Assembly (NCBI GenBank): GCA_048393175.1 | Contig: DBFJJM010000117.1 | Coordinates: 1 to 35,143 of the forward strand | Direction of reading: 5' to 3' | DNA from: Merdicola sp048393175 | GTDB lineage: Bacteria > Bacillota > Clostridia > TANB77 > CAG-508 | DNA length: 35,143 nucleotides | Part shown: in pieces, positions 15,293 through 24,256 of the stretch | Position numbering within the stretch: position 1 is the stretch's first letter | Layout of the letters: each line of letters begins with the position of its first letter | Translations under genes and position numbers: made by a program | The notes under the pieces: model-generated | The model's input: the letters and a program-made list of their open reading frames with translations, nothing else | Told to the model about the DNA's origin: nothing | Database searches by the model: none

Positions 15293-15502
15293 CTATCTGT
15301 TAATCATTTGGTTTTCAGCTTGTTGAATTAATTTTCTTGTCATGTTACCACCGATTCTACCAGCATCTTTAGAAGATAAATCTCCGTTATATCCTTGTTT
15401 TAAGTTAACTCCAACTTCTGAAGCTACTTCATATTTGAATTTATTTAGAGCTTCTTTAGCTTCTGGAACTACTTTTTGGTTGCTATTACTGTTGTTTGCC
15501 AT
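15293..15502 (-). CDS. Alpha/beta-type small acid-soluble spore protein
   Basis: This 69-residue SASP coats and protects DNA in dormant spores. It has the family pattern throughout: MANNSNSNQKVVPEAKEAL at the start, the germination protease site in KFKYEVASEVGV, and GRIGGNMTRKLIQQAENQM at the C-terminus. The ATG at 15502 is eleven bases after AGGAGG; a GTG at 15514 overlaps that RBS and would be spurious. A sigma-G promoter lies upstream, which fits forespore expression, and a strong terminator follows. Confidence 0.97.
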   Translation of the reverse strand: MANNSNSNQKVVPEAKEALNKFKYEVASEVGVNLKQGYNGDLSSKDAGRIGGNMTRKLIQQAENQMINR

Positions 15503-15573
15503 TTGTTTTTTCACCTCCTATAGGATTAATTCTTTTTCTTGAATCGAAAAAACATGATTGCTTTTTCAATATA

Positions 15574-15602
15574 TATCATGTGTAGTTATAAAAAATATAT
15601 TC
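15574..15602 (-). promoter_or_regulatory. Sigma-G (sigma-F) promoter of the SASP gene
   Basis: On the minus strand, GAATA (15602-15598) matches the -35 consensus GHATR and CATGATA (15580-15574) matches the sigma-G -10 CATNHTA, with a 17-base spacer. Forespore expression of the SASP gene follows from the known regulon. Confidence 0.8.
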
Positions 15603-15653
15603 TGGTAAATTATGCAAAAAAATATGAAAATTTTGTGAATTTTTTGTATTTTC

Positions 15654-15682
15654 TTGTAAAAACTAAATTATATCGTTATAAT
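15654..15682 (+). promoter_or_regulatory. Promoter of the HAD phosphatase gene
   Basis: TTGTAA (15654-15659) and TATAAT (15677-15682) are 17 bases apart, 31 bases before the start codon at 15713. It is divergent from the SASP promoter. Confidence 0.7.
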
Positions 15683-15712
15683 TTACCCGAAATGTAGAAA
15701 GGTGAGGAAAAA

Positions 15713-16607
15713 ATGTACAAGTTAATTGCAATTGATTTAGATGGGACTTTATTAAATTCTTATAGTGAGATTTCAAAAGAAAATAAAACAGCACTTCAAA
15801 TGGCAAAACAAAAAGGAGCAGAAATTGTGCTTGCTTCTCGGAAGAATTTTAAGTTCTGTAGAAAATATAGCAAAAGAATTAGAAGTAGGCCATTATCTTA
15901 TTTCGGGAAATGGTGCTCTTGCTTATGATATGCAAAAAAGTGAAATTTTATATGAAAATGATATTCCAAAGGAAACGTTATTACAGTTGATTGAAATTTG
16001 TGACAATAATAGTATTTACTATAATTTATACACAGAAGAAGAGGTTATTACAAAATCCTTAAATTATAATGTTTCTTTTTATCATTATGAAAATAGTAAA
16101 AAAAGTCAAACCAAAAAGACTAGAATTCATATTGTACAAAATATATATGAATATGTAAAAGAAGCACAGCAAAAACATTTTTTGAAAATGACAGTTTGTG
16201 ATAAAGATTCCTCTATTTTTTCTAGTATTGTAAGAAAATTAAGAAAAATAAAAGGAATTGATGTTTTAGATATTTCGCATATGTCGAGAAAATGGATTAA
16301 AGAGGGAACAGAAAAAGTATCAATTGAGTATTTCTATACGGAAATCACAAAAGAAGGAACAGATAAATGGAATGCAATTGAGAAAATTATGGAAAAAGAG
16401 AGGATAGCAAATGAAGAAGTCCTTGCTATTGGAGATAATATGAATGATAAAAAAATGATAAAAATGGCAGGATTGGGAGTGGCAATGGGACATAGTATAC
16501 CGGCTTTAAAACAAGTAGCAAATTATATCACAAAAGATAATAACCAAAATGGCGTATCTGCTGTAATTCATGAGTTTGTTTTGCAAAATTACAAGTTTAT
16601 TACGTAA
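15713..16607 (+). pseudogene. Cof-type HAD phosphatase, frameshifted
   Basis: The gene starts MYKLIAIDLDGTLLNS (motif I DLDGT) with AAAGGTGAGG upstream, but the frame breaks after residue 42. Leaving out one C at 15839 restores ...EIVLASGRILSSVENIAKEL and continues in the frame that runs to 16607, about 297 residues in total. The second part carries the Cof cap and motif III/IV region, AIGDNMNDKKMIKMAGLGVAMG. Together the two parts form a normal-length Cof/YidA-like sugar or cofactor phosphatase. The extra base lies outside any homopolymer, so it is either a real mutation or an assembly fault. Substrate unknown. Confidence 0.88.
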
Positions 16608-16639
16608 ATGTGATATTTCTGTAACAATAGATGAATTCA

Positions 16640-16668
16640 TTGTATTTAGTCGAAAAGTGTTGTACAAT
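16640..16668 (+). promoter_or_regulatory. Promoter of the Tad-like operon with a Spo0A-box-like spacer
   Basis: TTGTAT (16640-16645) and TACAAT (16663-16668) are 17 bases apart. AGTCGAAAA (16648-16656), one base off the Spo0A box TGTCGAA core, lies within the spacer, where a bound regulator would block RNA polymerase. A second TATAAT at 16695-16700 has no matching -35. Confidence 0.5.
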
Positions 16669-16721
16669 TATAGAAAATAGCGATATTTATATTTTATAAT
16701 AGTTTAAGGGGGAAATACGAT

Positions 16722-17825
16722 ATGGCAAGCAATCCTATGCAAAGAAAATCAAGAAATTCATTCCTATTAGGAATGTTAACAATGCTGTTAATCGCATCTA
16801 TTATAGTAGGGCTTTTATTATGGCAATTAATTAGTTTGAAAAAGGCAGAGCAAGAAGCAAAGAAGAATTCTGTTACGATTTATGTTTTAGCAAAAGATGC
16901 AGCTTCAGGACAAGAAATTACAGAAGATATGATTACAACAAAAGTAATTGATAAAACATTAGTACCAAGCAATTCTTTTGGAAATATGGAAGCAATTAAG
17001 AATTATTCTTTACAAGACGATAAAGGAAATTCTGTTTCAACTGGAAAAGACTCTACTACAGGGGATAGCTATTTATACATAGAGGAAAATGGAATACAAG
17101 TAAGAATATTTAAAAATCCAGATGGTTCTTACTATAAACAAAATAGCAATAATCAAAAAGAAGCAGTTACATTAAGTAATATTCCTTTGGTAGCAAAAGT
17201 AAATATGAAAGCAAATGCAGTACTTACTAAAGATGTCGTAACAAAAAGTGACGAAAAAGTAACAAAAGATGTTAGAAAACAAGAATATAACATGATTACT
17301 TTACCAACTCAAATCAAAGATAATGATGTAATTGATATTCGTTTAAGATTACCTTCTGGAGAAGATTATATTGTTGTTTCGAAAAAAAGAGTAACAATAC
17401 CTAAAATTGGTGGAGTTGATGATGAAAATACGATTTGGGTTAACTTATCAGAAGATGAGACATTAAGCATGAGCAATGCTATTGTAGAAGCATTTATTAT
17501 GAGGGGTTCTGAGCTATATGCTACAACTTATGTAGAACCTGGAATGCAAGAAGTAGCTACACCAACTTATCCAATTTCAGCAGAAGTAATGTCATTATTA
17601 AACTCTAACCCAAATGTGTTAGAAGAGGCAAAACAAGCTTTATGGGCAAGATATAATGAAGGTGATGGACAAGGACAAAGAAATAATCACGTAAATCGTG
17701 AATTACAAAAATATACAGATGAGGCAAAATCAAATATTGAAAGTAATATTGAAAAACAACTTACTCAGAGAAAAGAAACGAGAAAGAAATACTTAGACAG
17801 TTTAAGTGCAGAAGCAGTAGAATAA
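16722..17825 (+). CDS. CpaB-like SAF-domain pilus assembly protein
   Basis: This 367-residue protein has a single N-terminal membrane helix (about 14-36) followed by an extracellular SAF-type domain with VTIYVLAKDAASGQEITEDMI and a second lobe around VIDIRLRLPSGEDYIVVSKK. CpaB/RcpC proteins with this plan help assemble Tad/Flp pili. The segment between (about 85-145) is Asp-, Ser- and Asn-rich. The C-terminal tail (about 310-367) is charged and probably helical. It starts the Tad-like operon; GGGGG lies upstream of the ATG. The next gene begins 25 bases later. Confidence 0.75.
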   Translation: MASNPMQRKSRNSFLLGMLTMLLIASIIVGLLLWQLISLKKAEQEAKKNSVTIYVLAKDAASGQEITEDMITTKVIDKTLVPSNSFGNMEAIKNYSLQDDKGNSVSTGKDSTTGDSYLYIEENGIQVRIFKNPDGSYYKQNSNNQKEAVTLSNIPLVAKVNMKANAVLTKDVVTKSDEKVTKDVRKQEYNMITLPTQIKDNDVIDIRLRLPSGEDYIVVSKKRVTIPKIGGVDDENTIWVNLSEDETLSMSNAIVEAFIMRGSELYATTYVEPGMQEVATPTYPISAEVMSLLNSNPNVLEEAKQALWARYNEGDGQGQRNNHVNRELQKYTDEAKSNIESNIEKQLTQRKETRKKYLDSLSAEAVE

Positions 17826-17850
17826 ACAAAAGAAAAATGATGGAGGAACT

Positions 17851-18552
17851 ATGAAGAAAGTAGGATTTATAGGAGGGTGTGACAAAACCGATTGGATAAT
17901 CTATATTGCTAAAATGCTAACAATGGTTCAAAAAAGGGTATTAGTCATTGATGCAACTATCATGCAAAAAGCTCGTTATGTCATTCCGACTATGACTCCT
18001 ACTGTTTCTTACATCACGACATATGAGGGAATGGATGTAGCGATTGGTTTTAAACAATTACAGGATATTGTTTTATATTTAGGAAAAAGTGCTGTAGCAG
18101 AATTGGAATATGACTATATTTTAATTGATATAGATACTGGACTAGCACTGGAAAATATGGCATTGGAAGATAGCTATAAAAGTTATTTTGCTACAACAAT
18201 GGATACGTATTCCATAAAAAGGGGATTAGAAAGTATTCAAAATTTAAAACAGCCAATTGAACTTACTAGAATTCTTTTTACAAAACAACAAAGTAAAGAA
18301 GAATTAGAATATATCAATTATCTAGCAACTAACTTACCAGTAAAATGGAATGAAAAGATTATTTATTTTCCTTTTGAAGAAGGAGACCAAACCGCTATTT
18401 TCGAAAATCAAAGAATAGAAAAAATTCGTTTAAAAAACTTAACAGAAGACTATAGAACAGGTGTGATTCACATTGCAGAAGAATTGCTAGAGGGAATGGA
18501 CCCAAGTGAATTGAAAAAAGTAATAAGAATGTTAGAAAGAGGAGCGTACTAA
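17851..18552 (+). CDS. MinD/CpaE-like protein with degenerate P-loop (first copy)
   Basis: This 233-residue protein has a ParA/MinD fold signature: an N-terminal FIGGCDKTDWIIYIAKML in place of the KGGxGKTT deviant Walker A, then RVLVIDAT (a strand and switch-like motif) and YDYILIDIDTG (Walker B-like). The second glycine and the terminal Thr of the P-loop are lost, so ATP use is doubtful. In Tad loci CpaE/TadZ of this fold positions the machine at the cell membrane. A gene for a second, different member follows after one base, which suggests the two form a heterodimer. GGAGG lies seven bases before the ATG. Confidence 0.7.
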   Translation: MKKVGFIGGCDKTDWIIYIAKMLTMVQKRVLVIDATIMQKARYVIPTMTPTVSYITTYEGMDVAIGFKQLQDIVLYLGKSAVAELEYDYILIDIDTGLALENMALEDSYKSYFATTMDTYSIKRGLESIQNLKQPIELTRILFTKQQSKEELEYINYLATNLPVKWNEKIIYFPFEEGDQTAIFENQRIEKIRLKNLTEDYRTGVIHIAEELLEGMDPSELKKVIRMLERGAY

Positions 18553-18553
18553 G

Positions 18554-19387
18554 ATGCCAATTGTAACTTTTTGGAGTGAAAGTCAAAAAGAAGTAGGACA
18601 AACACAAACTGCCGCTGCTGTAGCTACTCAGTTTGCAATTGACCATAATGTAAAAGTTTTACTATTATCCACACAATATAATAATAGAGAAATAGAGAGT
18701 TGTTTTTGGGACATTCACAAACAAAAAAGAAATTTAAGTGCTATTTTTGGAAGTGCTCCTAAAGTATCTTTAGAAGCAGGAATCGACGGATTAATAAAAG
18801 CAGTATCTAGCAATAAAATGACACCAGAGTTTACTACAAATTATGCTAAAATTGTATTTCAAGACCGCTTAGAAGTGTTAGAAAATTTTAAAGGTATGGA
18901 GTCAGATTATGAAAAAGTAAAACAGATGTATCCTGAAATTATTCAAACTTCTTCTAGTTATTATGATTTAATCTTAATCGATTTAAATAAGGGGCTCACT
19001 CCTTTTACGAAAACAATTTTAGATTTATCTACAATAGTGTTCTATGGAGTAAGTCAACGAATGAATGTTTTGGCACAAGCAAAAGAATGTATAGAAAAAG
19101 GTTATTTAGCAAAGAAAACAAATTTTGAATTGTATTGTGGAAAATACTATTCAGATTCAAAATATAATAGAAGAAATTTAGAAAAATATTTTAAACTAAA
19201 AGACTTACCAATTGTTCCTTGGAATAGTCTATATGCAGAAGCAGCAGAAGAAGGCAAAGTGGTAGATTACTTCTTAAAAATAAGAACCATAAAAGAAGAA
19301 GACCCTAATATACAGTTTATTCATTCAGTAAAAGAATTATCAAACCGTATGTTAGAAAAAATAAAAGAACAACAAATGAAAATGTAA
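18554..19387 (+). CDS. MinD/CpaE-like protein with degenerate P-loop (second copy)
   Basis: This 277-residue protein starts MPIVTFWSESQKEVGQTQTA, in which the position of the P-loop lysine is Gln. This is a form seen in clostridial Tad loci, whose relatives have GQxGTTS. It continues with VKVLLLSTQYNN and YDLILIDLNKG (Walker B-like). The rest is helical and ends in a basic tail. It begins one base after the stop of the preceding homologue (TAA-G-ATG), so the two are translated together. It probably acts as a localisation or scaffold subunit of the TadA machine rather than as an ATPase. Confidence 0.7.
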   Translation: MPIVTFWSESQKEVGQTQTAAAVATQFAIDHNVKVLLLSTQYNNREIESCFWDIHKQKRNLSAIFGSAPKVSLEAGIDGLIKAVSSNKMTPEFTTNYAKIVFQDRLEVLENFKGMESDYEKVKQMYPEIIQTSSSYYDLILIDLNKGLTPFTKTILDLSTIVFYGVSQRMNVLAQAKECIEKGYLAKKTNFELYCGKYYSDSKYNRRNLEKYFKLKDLPIVPWNSLYAEAAEEGKVVDYFLKIRTIKEEDPNIQFIHSVKELSNRMLEKIKEQQMKM

Positions 19388-19403
19388 GGGAGGGGAACCC
19401 TAA

Positions 19404-21356
19404 ATGAATATAATTAATATCTTAATTATCTTAGCTATCTTAGTTGTCGCTGTCATGATTTTGGTTTATCGTTTAAATAAAAAGAAAAATGAGGAGCCAG
19501 AAGTAACCATTGACATTGATGACAAAACTTATACGATTGATAAGATGATGGAATATGTTAAAAGAAGAATGGATGAAATTACGAAAGTCAATTTATATGA
19601 TTTAGGTCTTTCAGAGGAAGAATTAAAAAGAAGAAAGAATAAAAAATATGAATTGAAAAAAGCCTTAAAAGGTTGTACATATGGTGATGTAAATGACAAA
19701 AAATATGTAAAAGAATTAATTTATGATTTACTAGCAAAAGAATATGGAATTGATGAAATGAATATTTCGAAAACCATTCCATTTGATGTGCCATCTCTTT
19801 TAACACCACAAGATAAATTTGATATTTTGCTTTATGCCTATAAAAAAGAATTTGGTTATGAAGCATTAACAGAAATTATCAAAAAATATAAATTAAATTC
19901 TTTAAAATATGTAGCAGGGGAAACCAAACCTTGTTATGTTATTACAGAAGAAGAAATTAATGAGATTTATGAAAGAGAAGGTTTAGTATTAAACTTTTCA
20001 GATAAATTAAATGTATTAGTACAAAGAATTTACCAAAGATATAAAGGTTATAGTAGTATTGACGAAATCCGTGATATGAATATTGATGGTGTATCTGGTG
20101 GTGTATCTGGACTTCCAGAGTCTTTCTTGAGCCAAGTTGCTCAAACAGATGGAGATTACTTAAATCAAATTATTGAACACAAAGTGCCTCGTGCTTGTGA
20201 TAGTATTTGGATTTTCTTTAAGGGTGTTTCCATTCGTTTAGCGTTTCTATCATTTGGAACCGAGGCAGAACTAAAAAGAGTATGTCAGAATATCTATAAA
20301 TACAACAATCCGGGACAGTTATCGGATACCAATGGATATAAAATCAATGAAATGAAGGATGGCTCTCGTGTTGTTGTAGTAAGACCAAGCTTTTCAGAAA
20401 CATGGGCATTCTTCGTAAGAAAGTTCGATGTACAAAGAGCAACATTAGAGCAATTAATTACCATACCGGGAAAAGAAGATGCGATTAAATTACTAAAGTT
20501 TTTAGTAAAAGGAGCAAGAATTACTTCTCTTACTGGTGAACAAGGTTCTGGTAAAACCACCATGCTTATGGGTATGATTGAAAATATTTATGAAACCATG
20601 AATATAAGAGTTCAAGAAACAGCATTTGAGCTTCACTTAAGAAAAATTTATCCAACTAGAAATATTTTAACCTTTAGAGAAACCGATACTATTTCTGGAC
20701 AAGAAGGTCTAGACGTTCAAAAGAAAACAGATGGTAGTGTTAATATTATCGGAGAGGTTGCAACAGACCCCGTTGCTGCATGGATGATTCAAGCAGCACA
20801 GGTGGCAAGTAAGTTTACCTTATTTACGCACCATGCTAAAACATTCCCTGATTTAGTAACCGCTCTTCGTAACTCACTTTTAAAATTAGGAATGTTTACA
20901 AATGAAAAAGTAGCAGAAGAACAAGTAGTAGGAGTATTAAACTTTGATATTCACTTAGTAAAAGATTTTAGAGGAAGAAGATACATAGAAAGAGTGACAG
21001 AATGTATTCCACTAGAAGACAAAAATGAATATAATTTTGAACACAATAAAGAAAAGACATTAGAAGGTAAGTTAGATAAATTTATGGATAATGCAACACG
21101 TTATTTTACCAAAATGACCAACCGAGAAATCTATACTTATCGTAATATTATGGAATATGTAGATGGAGAATATGTTCTAACCAATAAAATATCAGATAGT
21201 AATATTGCTGCTATGAGATTAAACATGGATGAGAGTGATATTGAGGAATTTGATAAATTTATTGAGCAAAACTGGGGAAAAGAGTCTGCTAAAGTAGCAC
21301 CAGTAATAGAAGAACCAGTAAGACGTGGAAGAAAACCAAAAATAACCAAAGAATAA
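19404..21356 (+). CDS. TadA/CpaF-like secretion ATPase with membrane anchor
   Basis: This 650-residue type II/IV secretion ATPase would power assembly of the pilus or pseudopilus. The C-terminal engine has Walker A GEQGSGKTT (about 378-386), the Asp box around LHLRKIYPTRN, Walker B VNIIGEVATDP (about 445-455) and the His box LFTHHAKT. Unusually, residues 4-22 form a membrane helix, followed by a long helical region (about 30-180) before the N2 domain; typical CpaF is cytoplasmic and about 450-480 residues. The tail ends RRGRKPKITKE. GGGAGGGG precedes the ATG, and the gene follows the CpaE-like pair by 16 bases. Confidence 0.85.
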   Translation: MNIINILIILAILVVAVMILVYRLNKKKNEEPEVTIDIDDKTYTIDKMMEYVKRRMDEITKVNLYDLGLSEEELKRRKNKKYELKKALKGCTYGDVNDKKYVKELIYDLLAKEYGIDEMNISKTIPFDVPSLLTPQDKFDILLYAYKKEFGYEALTEIIKKYKLNSLKYVAGETKPCYVITEEEINEIYEREGLVLNFSDKLNVLVQRIYQRYKGYSSIDEIRDMNIDGVSGGVSGLPESFLSQVAQTDGDYLNQIIEHKVPRACDSIWIFFKGVSIRLAFLSFGTEAELKRVCQNIYKYNNPGQLSDTNGYKINEMKDGSRVVVVRPSFSETWAFFVRKFDVQRATLEQLITIPGKEDAIKLLKFLVKGARITSLTGEQGSGKTTMLMGMIENIYETMNIRVQETAFELHLRKIYPTRNILTFRETDTISGQEGLDVQKKTDGSVNIIGEVATDPVAAWMIQAAQVASKFTLFTHHAKTFPDLVTALRNSLLKLGMFTNEKVAEEQVVGVLNFDIHLVKDFRGRRYIERVTECIPLEDKNEYNFEHNKEKTLEGKLDKFMDNATRYFTKMTNREIYTYRNIMEYVDGEYVLTNKISDSNIAAMRLNMDESDIEEFDKFIEQNWGKESAKVAPVIEEPVRRGRKPKITKE

Positions 21357-21358
21357 GA

Positions 21359-21385
21359 AAGTAATGCAAAATACACACATTACTT
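21359..21385 (+). other. Intercistronic hairpin between the TadA and TadB/C genes
   Basis: AAGTAATG (21359-21366) pairs with CATTACTT (21378-21385) around an 11-base loop, with no T-run. It lies in the only longer gap among the machine genes and could set the mRNA ratio of the two genes. Confidence 0.45.
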
Positions 21386-21412
21386 AGGAAAAGAAGGGGG
21401 TGCAAACCTTAC

Positions 21413-23488
21413 ATGTCAGACCAAGCACTTATGTACTTTATGATAGGAGTCATTGCGTTACTTCTTATCATTATGCTAATCTATTTTATCATTCGTAAAA
21501 GATTGCAAAAATCGGAAGTAAGAAAGATTCAGCAATTAAGAGTAAATACAGAGACAAATCAATATTCGTCTGATATTATTTTTCAGAAACTTTACTTGAT
21601 TTATCGAAAAATTCCTCTTATTAAGAGATATTTATTAAAATTAAGAAGAAGACTTGAAATTATTAATATTGATGATGAGTATTTAACAAGAAAACAAGCT
21701 TCTAAGATTCTTACAAAAGCATTAGCGATTATTATACCAGTTACAATATTAGTTATCTTATTAACGAAAAGTAACCTACTTTTAATGTTTATTTTGCTTA
21801 TCTTTGTGATTTTTATTGTAGATACCATCATTGATGGAATGGTAGATAAAATCGATAATAACTTATTAAAACAACAGATCAATTTATTTACTGAAATTCG
21901 ACATGCTTATCATGAGTTTAACATGGTAGAAGAGGCAATTTATCAAGTAGCACAAGATGATGAATTAGAAGTTTCCCTTCAAGCACAAAAAATTTATGAA
22001 ATATTAATCTCAGATGACCCAGAAACAGAATTAGAAAAATATTATGATGTGGCACCAAACCTATATTTAAAAGAATTTGCAGGCGTTTCTTATCTAACAA
22101 AAGAATTTGGTGACCGTAAAGTAGACGGTGCATCACTTTATTTAAAGAACTTAAATAACATTACACAAGAGATGCAATTAGAAATTTTAAAAAGAGATAA
22201 ATTAGATTATGTATTCCAAAGTTTAGCTGTTATTTCAGTAGTACCAATGCTATTTTTAGAGATGATTAAAAATTGGGCTGTTTCGAATTTTAATTTTACC
22301 AGAAGTTTTTATTTTGGAAAAGGTGGCTTAATTGTTCAAATTTTGATTATTCTGCTTACTTTTATTTGCTATACATTAGTAAGAAAATTAAAAGATAATG
22401 GCTCGGTTAATACCAATACTAAAAACTTAGAAAATCCATGGCAAGAAAGATTGTACCGTAAAAAACCAATTAAACGAGTCGTGAATCTATTTGTACCAAA
22501 AGAAGGAACAAAAGATTATCGAAAAATAGTAGACTTATTAAAACGTTCAGCATCGAAATTAAAAATGGAATGGCTATATGTAAACAAATTAACCATTTGT
22601 ATTGTCACTTTTCTTGTCTCACTTGTTTTCTTTAGTCAGTTACATAAAGTTACCATTGATTATATTTATAACAATCCAACAACCGATTACGACATTTTAG
22701 GAAATATGAATGAATCAGATGAGAAAAAAGCAATGGAAGTAACTAAAAGTGATAACTATTTTCTAAATAAATTTAGAGGAAAAACCAAAACAACCAAAAA
22801 GCAAATTGCTAATGCCATGAAGTATTCTGAATATTATGAAGATGCTTCAGAACAAGATATTGATACAGCAGCAGAAAGAGTATTAGGAAAATTACAAAAA
22901 ATTAATGCAGAATATTTTAAATGGTTTGAATTTTTACTAGCAATTGTATTTGCTTTAGTTGGATATGTAGCACCAAATGTACTATTATTCTTCCAAGTAA
23001 AAATGAGAGAATTAGAGATGGAAAATGAGGTAATGCAGTTCCAGACCATTATTTTAATGTTAATGCGTATTGAAAGGGTAAATGTAGAAATTATTCTAGA
23101 TTGGCTAGAAAGATATTCTAATATCTTTAGAGAACCAATTACCAAGTGTGTAAACAACTATGAAAGTGGAGCATGGGAAGCATTAGAGGTAATGAAAGAA
23201 GAAATTGCCTATATTCCAATGATTCGTATTGTAGAGAGTTTACAAGCAGCAGTAGAAAAAATACCAATTATTGAAGCATTTGATGAATTAGAAACAGAAA
23301 GAGACTACTATAAACAACAAAGAAAAGAATCGAATGATAGATTAATTTCGAAAAAAGCATTAATTGGAAAAGCAATTGGATTTGCTCCAATGGTATGTAT
23401 GTTTGTAGGATACTTAATTGCACCATTAGTAGTAATTGGATTAACCGGTATGAGTAGTACCTTTAATACCATGTCAAAAATGAAATAA
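21413..23488 (+). CDS. TadB/TadC-like inner membrane platform protein
   Basis: This 691-residue polytopic protein is placed where the two T2SSF-domain proteins TadB and TadC are expected. Hydrophobic segments are seen near 7-27, 99-145, 263-280, 295-322, 393-412, 507-530 and 648-680. Two cytoplasmic helical blocks, about 165-260 and 540-640, would correspond to two T2SSF-like domains (for example QINLFTEIRHAYHEFNMVEEAI and MQFQTIILMLMRIERVNVEIIL). A fusion of TadB and TadC is the simplest reading. It starts after GGGGGTGC. It is followed 20 bases later by the first pilin-like gene. Confidence 0.72.
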   Translation: MSDQALMYFMIGVIALLLIIMLIYFIIRKRLQKSEVRKIQQLRVNTETNQYSSDIIFQKLYLIYRKIPLIKRYLLKLRRRLEIINIDDEYLTRKQASKILTKALAIIIPVTILVILLTKSNLLLMFILLIFVIFIVDTIIDGMVDKIDNNLLKQQINLFTEIRHAYHEFNMVEEAIYQVAQDDELEVSLQAQKIYEILISDDPETELEKYYDVAPNLYLKEFAGVSYLTKEFGDRKVDGASLYLKNLNNITQEMQLEILKRDKLDYVFQSLAVISVVPMLFLEMIKNWAVSNFNFTRSFYFGKGGLIVQILIILLTFICYTLVRKLKDNGSVNTNTKNLENPWQERLYRKKPIKRVVNLFVPKEGTKDYRKIVDLLKRSASKLKMEWLYVNKLTICIVTFLVSLVFFSQLHKVTIDYIYNNPTTDYDILGNMNESDEKKAMEVTKSDNYFLNKFRGKTKTTKKQIANAMKYSEYYEDASEQDIDTAAERVLGKLQKINAEYFKWFEFLLAIVFALVGYVAPNVLLFFQVKMRELEMENEVMQFQTIILMLMRIERVNVEIILDWLERYSNIFREPITKCVNNYESGAWEALEVMKEEIAYIPMIRIVESLQAAVEKIPIIEAFDELETERDYYKQQRKESNDRLISKKALIGKAIGFAPMVCMFVGYLIAPLVVIGLTGMSSTFNTMSKMK

Positions 23489-23508
23489 AAAAGGAGGGAA
23501 GTACCAAC

Positions 23509-24225
23509 ATGGAAAATGCAGCTAAAGCATTATTAATAGCAGGAGGAGTTTTAATTAGTATTCTTGTTACAGGTGCTTTCATCTTTTTATTTCGTGATAT
23601 ATCAAAAACGCAGGTGGATTTAGAATCGTCTAAAGAGTTACAGCAGATAGATGAATTTAATAAACAATTTACTTCTTATGAAAAAACACTATACGGACAT
23701 GAATTATTATCTTTGATGAATAAAATGGAAGAAAATAATGTTAAGATTAAAGAGCGAAACTTAGGATATGACTATATGCAAATTAGTGTTCAGAAAATTA
23801 AATTTACCCCAGCTTTGGAAGTTTTACCAAATGGTCAATATAACAATATTAAGCCAGGAATCTCAGGAGGAGACAAATTCAAAACGTTAATAGAAATTAA
23901 AGAAAAAATGGAAAATCAGAGGTTTTTTTCTATGACAGATGCAGATAGAGATAGATTAATTGAGTTATGGGGAGTTAGTAGTTCTGATTCTGATTTTGTA
24001 AGAAAAAAGGCAGAATTAGATAAGTTACTAAATGATTATGCAAAAATTAACGGATTTTCTTCAGCTGGCGAATTTGAAACAGAATTGAAAAAAAGTGAAA
24101 ACCAAATTGCCATTAAATATTATAAAGACTATGTTGATTTTAAACGAGCAAAATTTAAATGTAAAGATACACAATATGATAATAAAACAGGAAGAGTATA
24201 TTTTATGACTTTTGAAATGATTTAA
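23509..24225 (+). CDS. Leaderless pilin-like protein 1
   Basis: This 238-residue protein begins MENAAKALLIAGGVLISILV: a hydrophobic helix from residue 4 to about 28 with no prepilin leader before it. After the helix comes FNKQFTSYE, then GHELLSLMN, and at the end FKCKDTQYDNKTGRVYFMTFEMI, in which FKC and RVYFMTFE are shared with protein 3. It is the longest of the five paralogues, with an extra region of about 95 residues (about 110-205). It is probably a subunit or tip of the Tad-like structure. AGGAGG precedes the ATG. Confidence 0.72.
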   Translation: MENAAKALLIAGGVLISILVTGAFIFLFRDISKTQVDLESSKELQQIDEFNKQFTSYEKTLYGHELLSLMNKMEENNVKIKERNLGYDYMQISVQKIKFTPALEVLPNGQYNNIKPGISGGDKFKTLIEIKEKMENQRFFSMTDADRDRLIELWGVSSSDSDFVRKKAELDKLLNDYAKINGFSSAGEFETELKKSENQIAIKYYKDYVDFKRAKFKCKDTQYDNKTGRVYFMTFEMI

Positions 24226-24256
24226 GTAAGATGAAAGAAGAGGTGAGACTACAAAA

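Noticed and set aside
15293..15542. Plus-strand frame opposite the SASP gene
   Set aside because: It is antisense to a conserved SASP and has no promoter or RBS.
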